Part shown: positions 52,286 to 62,142 of the stretch, piece after piece
Numbering within the stretch: the first letter of the stretch is position 1
Layout of the letters: each line of letters opens with the position of its first letter
Assembly (NCBI GenBank): GCA_905221605.1
Contig: CAJNDS010001035.1
Coordinates: 616,501-680,500 of the forward strand
Length of the DNA stretch: 64,000 nucleotides
DNA from: Symbiodinium natans
Taxonomy: Eukaryota; Sar; Dinophyceae; Suessiales; Symbiodiniaceae
Direction: 5' to 3'
The notes under the pieces: generated by a model
What the model was told of the DNA's origin: nothing
Seen by the model: only the letters and a program-made list of their open reading frames with translations
Database searches by the model: none
Position numbers and translations under genes: made by a program

Positions 52286-55200
52286 ATGGCCTCTGATGTA
52301 CCATCGTTGCCGGGCGGATTGAGGCTGCCTCAACCAAGAGAAGATTTTCGCCGTGCCTATGAAGAGCCGTCAGCGCAGCCTCCCGAGCCTCCCGAAGGCG
52401 ACATTCCCGTGCCTTTGAGGCTGTTGCCACGGGCGCGTAGTGTGAAGGAAGCACCGGCGCCTCAGCAACAGCCAGTACCTCTCCAAGGAGTTCAAGAAGC
52501 ATGGGGGTTGAACAGGGCTTCTTCGGTCATGCCTTTTAACCAGCGCGCCCCGCCAGAGATCTATGACGGACCTCCAAGAGGGTGGCCAGGCTCTCTTCCC
52601 CGACAGCCGGAGAAAGGAGATTACTCAGATCCTCCGTCTTTTCCAGGATTTCAGCATTACCGCATTTTCAAGAAGGCTCTGGTGCGATGGGATTCAGTAA
52701 CAGACGTCAAGCCATGGCGAAGAGCAGAGAAGGTGCTGAGGCTCTTTGACTGGACTCTGATGTCTCGGTTCGACCATCTTAGCGAACAAGAGCTTCAGGG
52801 GCCTGACTACCTGCAGAAGATTTTGGAGATCTTAGATCTTGAAGCTGGAGTCATGGCAACCACCGAGAAGCACAGACTTGTCAGGGAGGCGTTGTTCGAG
52901 CATACAAGACAACGTGATGAATCTGTAGCTCAATACGTCCATAGACGACATCAACAGTTCATTCAGGCGGAAAATGTGGGAGTTGCTATTCCCTCAGATG
53001 TCCGAGGAGCTTTGTTGGAAGAAGGGGCGGGGCTCAATGAGCAAGGAGTTCAGAACCTTCGCACTCTCACAGGGGGAAGCCAAGCCTTCGAGGTGGTACG
53101 GAGGGCTCTTCTTATGATGGAGGCTCCCGCTGCCTCGTCCAAACTTCTCAAGAAAACCTTTCATGCCGACACTTCGGGCGTCTACCTCGAAGAAGAGGTG
53201 GACTCGGACATTGACTCGGAGGATGAGGCCATGATCCTGTTTGAGCTTGACAAGCTGAATGTCTCTGAGGAAGAGTGTTCTAAGGTGTGGGCAGTGCTTG
53301 AGCAAGGTCGCCGTCGGACGTGGAAAGAAAACAAAGATCTCCGCCGGTCCATCCGAAAGGACCGCCAGCGCTTCGACAGGACCGCCGCTTCGACGTCTTC
53401 CACGTCCTCTGCTCATAACCGAAGGCTTCCCATAGACAAGCTCAAGCTTGTCACCAAATGCGCTAAATGTGGTCAGAAGGGCCACTGGGCTCGGGAGTGT
53501 CCTAACCCTGCGCAACCAAGGTCCTCGCAGCAGCATGAGGCACGATCATCTTCCTCGGCGTTCGTCTTCTCGACTTTTGACGCTTCCTCGTCTTCATTCG
53601 TTACGATTGCGGGCCTGGAGATTGTTCGTGAGATTCGCCAAGGGTGTTCGTCCTCGACTACGTCGCCGTGGAACTTTCTATCCTTGAGTTCCTTGGCCCC
53701 AGGCCAAGCCATCTTGGACATCGGTGCAGGTGAGGATCTTATAGGCGCCTCCGCTTTCGAGCAGTATCAGACTGCCCTGAGCAACTTGGGTTGGCAAGGG
53801 GTGATTCTTCCAGAAAGTTCCCCCCCAGCAAAGGGGGTAGGTGGATCGTCGAGAGCCAAGTGCTATGCAATCCTGCCAGTTGAACTTGGCGGTCGCCTCG
53901 GATTCGTGAAGACCAAAGTTCTAGAGGAATCGATCCCGCACCTCTTGTCCGTCGGACTGTTAGACAGCCTAGGCGCATGCATCAATCTCCCGAACAACAC
54001 GGTCCATTTCAAGAATGCCCCCCAGGAAGCCAAGGTGACCCGAAGCAGATCGGGACACCGGGTGGTGAACGTCCTGCCCACGCAGAGGTTCGCAGCAGAG
54101 CTTGTTCCCGTGGACCTGATGTGTTCTAGTGCGAAGATTGAGGCCTGCGACTTTCAGATTCCATGCGCGACCGCAGAAGCATACAAGGGGGTCAGTCTGT
54201 TACAAGCAGAGTCGCATTTGCCGCACGGTGTTCATGACAATCGGTTTGAGAAGCCTGTGACGCTTGATCCCTGCTGTGAGAGTTCAGGGCTTGAGAGCAA
54301 CGCAAGCGCTAGTTTCCCGAACTCCTCCTTCACTCCTCCTGAGTCCGCGTCCTGTCATGTTCACTCATGTGGAGTCTCGGTGGCGCCGACTGGCCATTAC
54401 GATGCTGCAGTTCGCAATGACGACTGCCGCCCAGATGGTGAAGCTGTACTTGGAACAGAAGGCCATGAAACATCCTTCCAAGTCCATCGACAAGACGGAG
54501 TGGACTCCGGAGCAGCGCGCCTGCTCTCATCCACAATCGCATCAGCGCAGGGGTGGGAACCAGTGGGGAAGATGGACGCAGTGCGGACTATGTCTGGCAC
54601 GCACGTCATATGTCGCACAACTTTCCGCCAAGGCCAAAGCCAAAGCCAAGTCAAAGGGGAAAGAGACCAAATCGATCCACGAAAGCGTGGATGTTCAGGA
54701 AGCCATCAAGGATGCAGCCTCAAGAGCGGCCAGGGAGACAGCTCAGCAAATCAAGGCCGAGGAGCATGTGTCCAAGGCGGAGGTGGAGTCCCTGCTGGCC
54801 ATGTCAATCGAGGAGGTAGTGAAGCAACTACGCAAGCTAGACCAGTCAGTAAATGCTCTCACGCAGGAGAATGCCGCTCAGTGGCAGGTTCTTCGATCCA
54901 TGACGGCAGTGGCGGGGCAATCAATGGACTCCACAGCCACGGAAGTGCAGCAACATCAGGCTCAGCTGACCGCCATTGCAGAGCAACAACTTCTGGCAGC
55001 CATGAGCCCGCAAGGTCTGGGCTCTCAAAGCGGCTCCTGGATGGACGTGGAGCATCCAGCTCCCACTCATTTTGGAACTCCACCGTAATTCCGTGGGAGC
55101 ATGGAGTGAGCGAGGTGAGTGCGGAACGAGGCTTTCTCCTGTTCAGACTTTCTCCAGAGCTGCGCAAGTCTAGAGTGGAGCTTCCCGGGGAGCAAGATAT

Positions 55201-56152
55201 CGACAGGCGAGTGTTGCTGCAGATTCGACCTGATGGTTCCAATCAGACTGCGCAAGGCCTTTCAGATGCCACACATGTCAGATGCTGGTGTCCAGGGTTG
55301 CATGCGTTACTGTTGGATCAAGATGTGAGCGATGATCATCGTGTCAAGATTCCAGCTGATGTTAAGCAAAGGTGTGCTAAGCAAGTGTGCTCTACGACTC
55401 CAGCGTGTGATGCAACTCCAGAGATGTCAACAGACAGCTTGTGTTTTCCGGCTATGTCAGACGGTTCTTCAGATAGTTCTGACTCAGCTTCATCTTCCGA
55501 TACCTCTTCCGATTCAGAATCCGAAACGCAAGAAGAACCACAGCAGATGCCAAATTCCAGAGAGATGCCGAAGCCCACGGCCCGGGAGACTCAAATGATT
55601 GTCAAGTTGCATGTGAACTTGTCCCATCCTCCACGGGATCAGTTCTTGCGTATCCTCAAGGCGGCGGGCACAAAGGCTCACATTCTGAAATGGGTCCGCG
55701 ATGACATGACCTGTGCGCACTGTGATTTGCAGCGTCGACCTAGGCACAGACGTAAAGCAGCCATTCCTCCATCATATCGGTTTAACGAAGTTTTGGGGAT
55801 GGATGTGTTTTATGTGAACTTTATGCAAAAATCAGTGCCATTCCTGAACGTTGTGGACCATGGAACAGGGTTTCAGATGACCTGCGTTGTGCGCAACAAG
55901 CATCATGAAGTATCTGGTGGTACTCCGTGTTCTGCAGATGTATGGCGCACTTTTCAGACCACCTGGTTGAGATATTTCTTTGAGCCTGAGATAATTGTCA
56001 CAGATCAAGGGGCTGAATTTGAAGGGCGCTTTAGTCGGGGCCTAGAACAGCACGGAGTATTTCACTGGGTCGCAGCGCGTGAAGCTCCATGGCAAAACGC
56101 GCGAGCTGAACGGCATGGAGGCTGGCTGGCTAAAATCCAGACTGAGTGCTGA
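52286..56152 (+). CDS. Copia-E Gag, protease and most of integrase
   Basis: 1,288 codons from ATG 52286. A proline-rich lead is followed by a helical Gag region, a zinc knuckle CAKCGQKGHWARECP at about 392, and a protease with AILDIGAGEDLIG at about 478 (Ile replaces the usual Ser/Thr of D-S/T-G). After about residue 700 the frame is open but unlike protein until about 55.09 kb, where the neighbouring frame is the better one. It then gives a Ser/Asp-rich linker, an HHCC motif (about 1103) and the integrase core with GMDVFYV (about 1172), VTDQGAEF (about 1238) and ARAERHGGW (about 1272). The frame stops at 56152 because of a four-base tandem duplication just before; the downstream ORF carries on in another frame. 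Confidence 0.85.
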   Translation: MASDVPSLPGGLRLPQPREDFRRAYEEPSAQPPEPPEGDIPVPLRLLPRARSVKEAPAPQQQPVPLQGVQEAWGLNRASSVMPFNQRAPPEIYDGPPRGWPGSLPRQPEKGDYSDPPSFPGFQHYRIFKKALVRWDSVTDVKPWRRAEKVLRLFDWTLMSRFDHLSEQELQGPDYLQKILEILDLEAGVMATTEKHRLVREALFEHTRQRDESVAQYVHRRHQQFIQAENVGVAIPSDVRGALLEEGAGLNEQGVQNLRTLTGGSQAFEVVRRALLMMEAPAASSKLLKKTFHADTSGVYLEEEVDSDIDSEDEAMILFELDKLNVSEEECSKVWAVLEQGRRRTWKENKDLRRSIRKDRQRFDRTAASTSSTSSAHNRRLPIDKLKLVTKCAKCGQKGHWARECPNPAQPRSSQQHEARSSSSAFVFSTFDASSSSFVTIAGLEIVREIRQGCSSSTTSPWNFLSLSSLAPGQAILDIGAGEDLIGASAFEQYQTALSNLGWQGVILPESSPPAKGVGGSSRAKCYAILPVELGGRLGFVKTKVLEESIPHLLSVGLLDSLGACINLPNNTVHFKNAPQEAKVTRSRSGHRVVNVLPTQRFAAELVPVDLMCSSAKIEACDFQIPCATAEAYKGVSLLQAESHLPHGVHDNRFEKPVTLDPCCESSGLESNASASFPNSSFTPPESASCHVHSCGVSVAPTGHYDAAVRNDDCRPDGEAVLGTEGHETSFQVHRQDGVDSGAARLLSSTIASAQGWEPVGKMDAVRTMSGTHVICRTTFRQGQSQSQVKGERDQIDPRKRGCSGSHQGCSLKSGQGDSSANQGRGACVQGGGGVPAGHVNRGGSEATTQARPVSKCSHAGECRSVAGSSIHDGSGGAINGLHSHGSAATSGSADRHCRATTSGSHEPARSGLSKRLLDGRGASSSHSFWNSTVIPWEHGVSEVSAERGFLLFRLSPELRKSRVELPGEQDIDRRVLLQIRPDGSNQTAQGLSDATHVRCWCPGLHALLLDQDVSDDHRVKIPADVKQRCAKQVCSTTPACDATPEMSTDSLCFPAMSDGSSDSSDSASSSDTSSDSESETQEEPQQMPNSREMPKPTARETQMIVKLHVNLSHPPRDQFLRILKAAGTKAHILKWVRDDMTCAHCDLQRRPRHRRKAAIPPSYRFNEVLGMDVFYVNFMQKSVPFLNVVDHGTGFQMTCVVRNKHHEVSGGTPCSADVWRTFQTTWLRYFFEPEIIVTDQGAEFEGRFSRGLEQHGVFHWVAAREAPWQNARAERHGGWLAKIQTEC
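54390..55088 (+). CDS. Alternative-frame block: zinc-ribbon-like and coiled-coil segment of Copia-E
   Basis: In the frame one base off the main ORF (open 54264-55088), the sequence looks like genuine protein from about 54390: YLEQKAMKHPSKSIDKTEWT, then CSHPQSH...GGNQWGRWTQCGLC, a C-x-H...C-x2-C candidate zinc site, then a Lys-rich stretch and an E/A/Q-rich coiled coil ending in a stop at 55088. In the main frame the same bases encode a G/S/Q/H-rich string without motifs. Either two compensating indels flank this block or it is read by frameshifting. Confidence 0.6.
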   Translation: MAITMLQFAMTTAAQMVKLYLEQKAMKHPSKSIDKTEWTPEQRACSHPQSHQRRGGNQWGRWTQCGLCLARTSYVAQLSAKAKAKAKSKGKETKSIHESVDVQEAIKDAASRAARETAQQIKAEEHVSKAEVESLLAMSIEEVVKQLRKLDQSVNALTQENAAQWQVLRSMTAVAGQSMDSTATEVQQHQAQLTAIAEQQLLAAMSPQGLGSQSGSWMDVEHPAPTHFGTPP

Positions 56153-59100
56153 ACTTGAGTCAGGAGCATGTGTTCTGGAAACCGTGTCAGATCTGGAAGA
56201 GTTCGTGTCAGCATTGACTTCCTGCAAAAATCAATGGTATAGTAGAGGTGGTTTTTCGCCTCTTCAGTTGATTTTTGGGCATGGTCCAAGAGTCCCCCAT
56301 GAACTCTTGACAGACGATGGCCCTGGCGAGCTCGGGCTGGCGGATCTTCATGCCGATCCCTTAGATGGTGACACCCCAGCAGCTGAATTTAGCAAGAGAT
56401 TTCAGATTCGTCAGAAAGCCAGAGAAAGGGCAATTCAACATGACGCTCGAGATCGTGTGGCAAGAGCCGGTCGGGCAAAGAGACACGAGATTAAGAACTG
56501 GAACGTGGGGCAGTGGGTGTACGTTTGGCGTCAGGCTGCTCCGTCTGTGCGCTCAACTACCTCTCAGATCTTATTGCCAAGGAGCAGGTGGGTAGGACCT
56601 GGTACAGTTGTGCTACAGCATGGCTCAACAGTGTGGGTGCAGGTACGAGCAAGACTTTGGAAGTGCGATACGAGGCAGCTCAGACCCGCTCTCAGAGAAG
56701 AAATTCTCGGGGTTCAGCTGGCGCAGGAATCGGATCTACGTGAACTTCTGCAGTCCGTGTCTCCAGGTGTCAGGGCCTCAGCCGTAGATGTTGCTCGCGA
56801 GGGTGATCCCCCTGCAGAAGCTTGGGAACCCACGCCGATTCATGAGCCCGAGACGCCGCCGCTTCTACCTCCCATACCAGAACAGCATCCCGCCATAGTA
56901 AGTCCTGAAGCACAAATTCCACAAGTACCAGTTCCTGTTGAACCATTTGCCCGCCAGGTGACCAGGGAAACTGATGTTCCTTCGCGACCTCATTCAACGA
57001 TTACGCACAGATCCTCAGATGCTTCAGAAACTGCTTCAGATCCTAAACGTCAGAGGCTACATGATCTGGCTCCAGGTGTGCAAGCGCGAGCGCCATCAGC
57101 TGCCTCTTCATCAGCCGCCACGCCCTCATCGCAACACGCAGCCTTTCGACATGATGATCCTCTGGAGCAAAGGATGCAAAGTGCTGCCCGAGAAATGATA
57201 GACTACGTTCACGCATCTCGGCGCTCAGGAGCTGAGCCATCCAGCGAAGATCAAGCTCTCTTCGATGCCATGTTCGCTTCCAACTCAGCAGAGATACCAG
57301 TTTCAGAAACGTACATCTTTGAGAATTTGGATTCTGGCTGGTGTTTTGTAGTTGGCAGTGGTAACGAGATAAGTCTCAAGGATCTAAACTCTGAAGAAAG
57401 ACTTCAGTTTGACAAATCTGACGCTGCAGAGTGGAAGGCTATAGTAGACACAGGAGCTGTGTTGGTGCTATCTCCAAATGAATCAGAACGTGTGAAGAAA
57501 CAGATGCCTCAGCGGATCATGACCAGTCGCATCGTGCGCCGGTGGAAGCCTCAACCTGGCATAGGCTGCAAGAAGGCCAAGTCAAGATGGTGTGTACATG
57601 GTCATCAGGATCATGATGCTCCTCAACTTAAAACCTTCAGCCCTACGCCAATGACTGAGTCCTTGTATCTCTTCCTGCTCATGGCGTTGGGGCTAGGTCT
57701 TTCGATTGACTTCGCAGACGTCAAAAATGCCTTTTGTCAATCAAATCCCATACAGCGCGCAGCGGGACCAGTCTACGCTGAGGCCTGTCCTGGATTGGGG
57801 CTTCCTCCAGGCACGCTGATACAACTGGTTGCGCCTGTTTACGGATTATTGGACGCTCCAAGGGCATGGCGAGAGACAGTCAAAGATCATTTAATCAATC
57901 AGCTGGGGTTTGAGCAAAACCCCTTTGAGAACTGTCTTTTTGTTCGTCGCAGGGCGGGCGCTGTGACGTCCATGATTCTTGTGGAGGTGGATGACCTAGT
58001 AATCGCCTCAGATGAGGAGTGCAAGGCCGAAATCAAAGACAGTCTTATGAAGAGATTCCAGTTTGGGCGTTGGGTGAGTAATGAAGAAGACTACGCAGGA
58101 CGAAGAGTGCGTGTACGCAGTGATCGCATCGAAGTTTTTCAAGACAAATACATTCTTGAGAATCTCTTCCCAATCAAGCTCCCCAAGGCCAGGCGCGGAC
58201 AACGAAAGGAGAAGCTGTTGGACGATGAGTTCGAAGCTGCCAGATCCCTTTTGTACAAAATCAGTTGGGTCGCAAAAGAAACTCGTCCTGAAGCTAGCGG
58301 CATGTGCTCTATCCTAGCCTCCCGGTTACACGAAGGCACAGTCGAAGACATTCACACCATGAACAAAATGGTTTCTCACCTGCGCAATACAGCGTCCAGA
58401 CCTTTGATCTTATGGAAGTTCGATATCGAAAATATGGCGTTCATAGTCGGGTCAGACGCAGGTGGTGTGGGATCACTGCCTCAATCGTGCGAAGGCGATG
58501 GTTCACCATCTGATGGAACGCAGGGCGCGTGGCTAGTCTTAGCTGCCGAGCGGCTCCCTACTGGAGCTGAAAGGGTCCGAGTATCACCGGTGTGCTGGAG
58601 ATCAGCCAAGTTGAAACGCCGGGTTCCCTCAACTCTAGCAGGAGAAGCGCTGGCTCTTAGTCAGGGTATGGCACAAGTAGTGTGGATGCAGGTTATGTTG
58701 AGAAGCGTTCTGGTCGGAGACGTGTCAGGTGAATGGGCTGACCAACTCTCGCCTTACATGATTGCGATGCCCTCCGCATCCCCACTATGTCATCGCAATC
58801 CTCAAGTTCATGTTATCGATGCAAAATCAGTGTTTGATGTGATTCAAAAAGAGGGAGGCTCCTCATCAAAACAAGACCGCCGGACTGCGATTGAACTCGC
58901 AATTGTTTCTGAGGCCATGAAGAGATCACAGGCTACTATTCGGTGGGTTCCACATTTCAAAATGTTTGTAGATGCTCTCACCAAGGCTGATATTTCCAAA
59001 GGAGCTGGAGCTCTACTACATCTACTGGGCTCTGGGAAGCTTCAACTCGTAGTTGAACATGACGAGTTATCTGAGCGAGCTCAAGACCCAAAGAGGAAGT

Positions 59101-59300
59101 TAAGATCCAAGGCGGCGTCAGATCGTCAGTTATTGCAAGAGACTGCGCAGTTAATGTCTATTGCTTCTGAGCCACTTGATATGCCCATTTGGCAGTATGC
59201 TAGGCTTGGTTCTCCGTACAGCTGGTTCATTCCAGATCTGAATCTCCCTACGGTGCCAAAGTGCTCAGGCTCATCAATCCTGTATGTCACGTCAACTTAA
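56079..59300 (+). CDS. Copia-E integrase end, reverse transcriptase and RNase H
   Basis: An open frame that overlaps the upstream one; real coding begins about 56130 with the integrase C-terminus (WYSRGGFSPLQLIFG). Later comes a spacer rich in P, E and S, then the reverse transcriptase with IDFADVKNAFCQS (about 543) and MILVEVDDLVIAS (about 633; Glu precedes Val-Asp-Asp, where Tyr/Phe is usual). RNase H shows IVGSDAGG (about 788), LAGEALALSQG, HVIDAKSVFDV and a FKMFVDALTKAD end. About 110 more residues follow with no recognised motif. Stop is TAA at 59298. No other stops occur, in keeping with the identical LTRs. Confidence 0.9.
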   Translation: MKLHGKTRELNGMEAGWLKSRLSAELESGACVLETVSDLEEFVSALTSCKNQWYSRGGFSPLQLIFGHGPRVPHELLTDDGPGELGLADLHADPLDGDTPAAEFSKRFQIRQKARERAIQHDARDRVARAGRAKRHEIKNWNVGQWVYVWRQAAPSVRSTTSQILLPRSRWVGPGTVVLQHGSTVWVQVRARLWKCDTRQLRPALREEILGVQLAQESDLRELLQSVSPGVRASAVDVAREGDPPAEAWEPTPIHEPETPPLLPPIPEQHPAIVSPEAQIPQVPVPVEPFARQVTRETDVPSRPHSTITHRSSDASETASDPKRQRLHDLAPGVQARAPSAASSSAATPSSQHAAFRHDDPLEQRMQSAAREMIDYVHASRRSGAEPSSEDQALFDAMFASNSAEIPVSETYIFENLDSGWCFVVGSGNEISLKDLNSEERLQFDKSDAAEWKAIVDTGAVLVLSPNESERVKKQMPQRIMTSRIVRRWKPQPGIGCKKAKSRWCVHGHQDHDAPQLKTFSPTPMTESLYLFLLMALGLGLSIDFADVKNAFCQSNPIQRAAGPVYAEACPGLGLPPGTLIQLVAPVYGLLDAPRAWRETVKDHLINQLGFEQNPFENCLFVRRRAGAVTSMILVEVDDLVIASDEECKAEIKDSLMKRFQFGRWVSNEEDYAGRRVRVRSDRIEVFQDKYILENLFPIKLPKARRGQRKEKLLDDEFEAARSLLYKISWVAKETRPEASGMCSILASRLHEGTVEDIHTMNKMVSHLRNTASRPLILWKFDIENMAFIVGSDAGGVGSLPQSCEGDGSPSDGTQGAWLVLAAERLPTGAERVRVSPVCWRSAKLKRRVPSTLAGEALALSQGMAQVVWMQVMLRSVLVGDVSGEWADQLSPYMIAMPSASPLCHRNPQVHVIDAKSVFDVIQKEGGSSSKQDRRTAIELAIVSEAMKRSQATIRWVPHFKMFVDALTKADISKGAGALLHLLGSGKLQLVVEHDELSERAQDPKRKLRSKAASDRQLLQETAQLMSIASEPLDMPIWQYARLGSPYSWFIPDLNLPTVPKCSGSSILYVTST

Positions 59301-59312
59301 ATTGGATGGGAC

Positions 59313-59478
59313 TGTCGCTTGAAGATTTAGACACCAGTCCTATTGACGTGACAGGTTCCATTGCATGCGCAGGATTCAACGGGTGAACGTGTTTGGCTCA
59401 AGGCCAACCGACAGCGGTGCAAGCAGATAGAGGAAAAGTGCCGACCTTTTCGATGCATTAGTGTGCACATCAGCTACA
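59313..59478 (+). repeat. 3' LTR of Copia-E
   Basis: 166 bp, identical to 52033-52198. It starts 12 bases after the RNase H stop codon; the short purine-rich GGATGGGA before it is a weak polypurine tract. Confidence 0.97.
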
Positions 59479-61177
59479 GCCGGTCCATGGGAAAATCGCG
59501 GGCCATCCCAATGCCCGGGCATGCCCAGGCAACATGGGTTCGGGCCTCGTTCCGTGCCGCTTCGCGGGGGAAAGAGGAAGACTCCAACATGTCAAGCCTC
59601 TATTTTTCTCGACGGCTTCCCTGGGCTCCTCGTGCTCCTTTCGTTTCAGAACACCCCGCGCTCCTCAACGCGGCCCTCTAGACCCTCGAAACCTCCTCAG
59701 AAGCCCACCAGGTCCTTAAGCTTCTTTTCCCCTCATCACCCTCGCAACGTTGAACTCCCAGTGAAAGATTTCTCCGAGGCGTGGAGGGAGGCCGCTGGCT
59801 GGGCGGCGCCGTCGGCCAACTCGCGGAGCTCCAGGAGCTGACCCTGAACTTTTGGGGGAACGAGCTCGGCTGGGGGCCCCGGAAGGTTGCAGGACCTCGG
59901 GGTTGGTGTGGGGGTCGCGGAGGGGGGGGGACATTCTAAAAACTTTCCAAGTTCGGGGGTAGAATGAATCCGCCGCTCGGGGAATCCGAGTGTAAGATGG
60001 AGTAAGACTCAGAGCAAGATGTTCAGTAAGGAATCAGGGAGTGACCTTTGGAACAAAGCGAAGAAGCAGATTCTGAGCAAGATGTACTAAAAGAAAACAA
60101 GAATTAATTTTGGAATAAATTCATCGAAGAAGCAGTGAGAAGGGCTGTAGAGAATTCTGTTGAGCCCGAAGACCCGAGGCAAATCAGCCCCTGGGCTCCG
60201 AATTCTGGGATCTCGCCATCCAACAAGAAGCATAACGGCGAGACTCCAAAGTCGAACCCCCAGGAGCGTTCGAGGCTCCAAACCCGGAGCCTTTAGGCAT
60301 GGCAGCCCCAAAAGGTCCAACATATCCAGCTTCTTTTAAGGTGTCAAGGGCTGATTTCCCTGATGAATCGTCGATCTATGGCGGCCTTGGTCGAGCTTGA
60401 GCATCCGACCGAGTCGGCTTTGGGCTTGGGGGCCGCTCGGGGTTGGATACATCCAGCGCTGCGAAAAGCGGAGTGAACTTGTCAGGTGAAATCCTGCATG
60501 GTGTGCGCGTACCTGTTTTCACCCCAATTGTCTTTTTTTACCGTCTCCGCCGAACGAGTAATCATATTCTGCTCATGGGCTCGACGCTTCGGGGTGGGGG
60601 GGATCACGCAAGTGGCGCAGCGGCGCCTAGGCGAGAGCGTGGCGTCGCGCGAAAACCTACAGGGAGCTGCGGAACATTGCGGGAACCAATGGGTGCCTAT
60701 AGCATGCCGCTCAATTTTGTGATTTCCTGTCTGGAGCCCGGAGCAGACTGCTCCTGACTTCATGGTGTTGGTGAGGTGAGTCTAGCAGAAGCATGCTGAA
60801 TTGTGTTTCTGTTGGGCAGATCTGATTTGCCATGCTTCGGATGCTCACGGAGTATCATCCAAGTTGCGAGAGTCACAAGACACCTCCATATCCTCACACC
60901 CTCCCAAACGTTTCACGCCCCAAACCCCGAAAGCCTTGTAGGCTGCCTGTAGGGTTCGGGAGCCTAGGGCGCCATCGCATGTGGCTGAGGTTTAGAACCC
61001 AGCCCGCAAAACCCCCCAACCCTGGGTATCAACGGTGCACTTCTCGATTGCTGTCGGCTTGAGTAACCAACGTCCGGTGGCGCAGGCGTAGCTTATGGTA
61101 TACGTGACGGTTGCCGCGGCGTGCGCATCATCCTTGCGACGGGGGCCTCACTCCAAATCCGGACTTTTGGCGGTTTA
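59479..61177. other. LRR-array sequence 3' of Copia-E and unassigned DNA
   Basis: 59479-59960 continues the X-type segment that the element split, including a type A LRR. 60000-61177 has no protein-like frame; it shares short phrases (GAGCAAGATGTT..., AAATCAGCCCCTGGG) with other X segments and is otherwise unassigned. Confidence 0.55.
59757..59905 (+). pseudogene. LRR unit, type A
   Basis: Encodes LANSRSSRS in one frame and, in the LRR frame, QLAELQELTLNFWGNELGWG, matching the other type A units almost residue for residue. Confidence 0.6.
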
Positions 61178-62140
61178 ACGCCCGAGACTCGATGTCTCGA
61201 AGCCTATAGACTTCAGCCCGAAACTCTCTCAAGCCCAAGTTGGAGCCCTAAACGCCTCCAAGCTTCGAGCCTCGCCGCTTGCAGTAGACCCATGCCCGAG
61301 CATGTCCGATTTCATGGGCCCCGACTGCTGCGCGCGACTCTGGTCCGGCGACTTTTACATTCAAGATGGCAGGTATGGCTTATAAGCGGCCGCCCGCATG
61401 GACCCGTTTGAGTTGCACGTCTTGAAACGCCGTTTCGCAAGAAGCTCCGGAGATTTTTCTTGAAACGTTCCTTCTTTCACCTGTCAAGCGGTCAAGCGAG
61501 TCGGGGACGTTCTGAGGTTCTGTGGGATTCTAGGGCGAACGGTCGAGGTTGAATATTACTTGAGGCTGCGGGCTTCGGGCTTCCGGCTTTGCAGGGTTTA
61601 GGCATTCGATGACTCGTCGTGGTGAGCATCAGTTGAGTTTTTTCCCTTCGGACTTCTGGCATGGAGCATCGCCCGCCCCTGGCCTTTGTCCTGCATTCCA
61701 CGCATGCATGGCTTACCGTGTCGAGGGAGCGTGTCGAGGGGGCTCCAATCAAGCAATGGACGCGTACCATCATGCACCGCATGGCGAGAGATCCCTAAAC
61801 TGCGCTTGGGCGCATCGGCTCTGAGATGCAAGGGGTTCGGAGCTTGACGTCCTGTCCTGGGCCTTCGGGTTGTCCAATTTCTTCATCCAAAGCAGCCCTC
61901 GCCAGCCCCCAAGAATCACCATCTTCAAGCCCTGTGCATCGGAAAAACCGCCGCTGTGTTTCGTTGTGCGTGAGTTTTTTTTTCCTCTGAAGTTCGCGTG
62001 CCTCTCGCGGCGCCCCGAGGCGACGCAGGCTGCCAGCACCTCGCCGGCGGCTTGCGCAAGATACCCCGTCTGCAGAAGCTGAGCCTCGACTTGTGCGGCA
62101 ACTCCGTCGGCCCGGGGCCTCAGTGCCCTCAGCTCAGGCA
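61178..62140 (+). repeat. Segment Y, copy 2
   Basis: Partner of 50908-51905. It is directly followed by segment X copy 2, so the basic unit here is Y-X, whereas at 50-52 kb the order is X-Y; both fit a direct tandem array. Confidence 0.9.
62000..62140 (+). pseudogene. LRR unit, type B
   Basis: Encodes CQHLAGGLRKIPRLQKLSLD followed by LCGNSVGPGPQ. Confidence 0.6.
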
Positions 62141-62142
62141 GC

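Larger units (their letters stand above)
52033..59478 (+). mobile_element. Copia-E: nearly full-length, recently inserted Ty1/copia-type retrotransposon
   Basis: Two identical 166-bp LTRs (52033-52198 and 59313-59478) begin TG and end CA and enclose 7.1 kb. A primer-binding site follows the 5' LTR at 52201. The flanks GCCGC (left) and GCCGG (right) look like a 5-bp target duplication with one change. The related unit at about 62.3 kb has an uninterrupted GGGAGGCCGG sequence where the element sits here, which gives an empty site. Gag, protease, integrase, reverse transcriptase and RNase H are all present in copia order. One four-base duplication near 56.12 kb breaks the frame in integrase. Confidence 0.95.
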
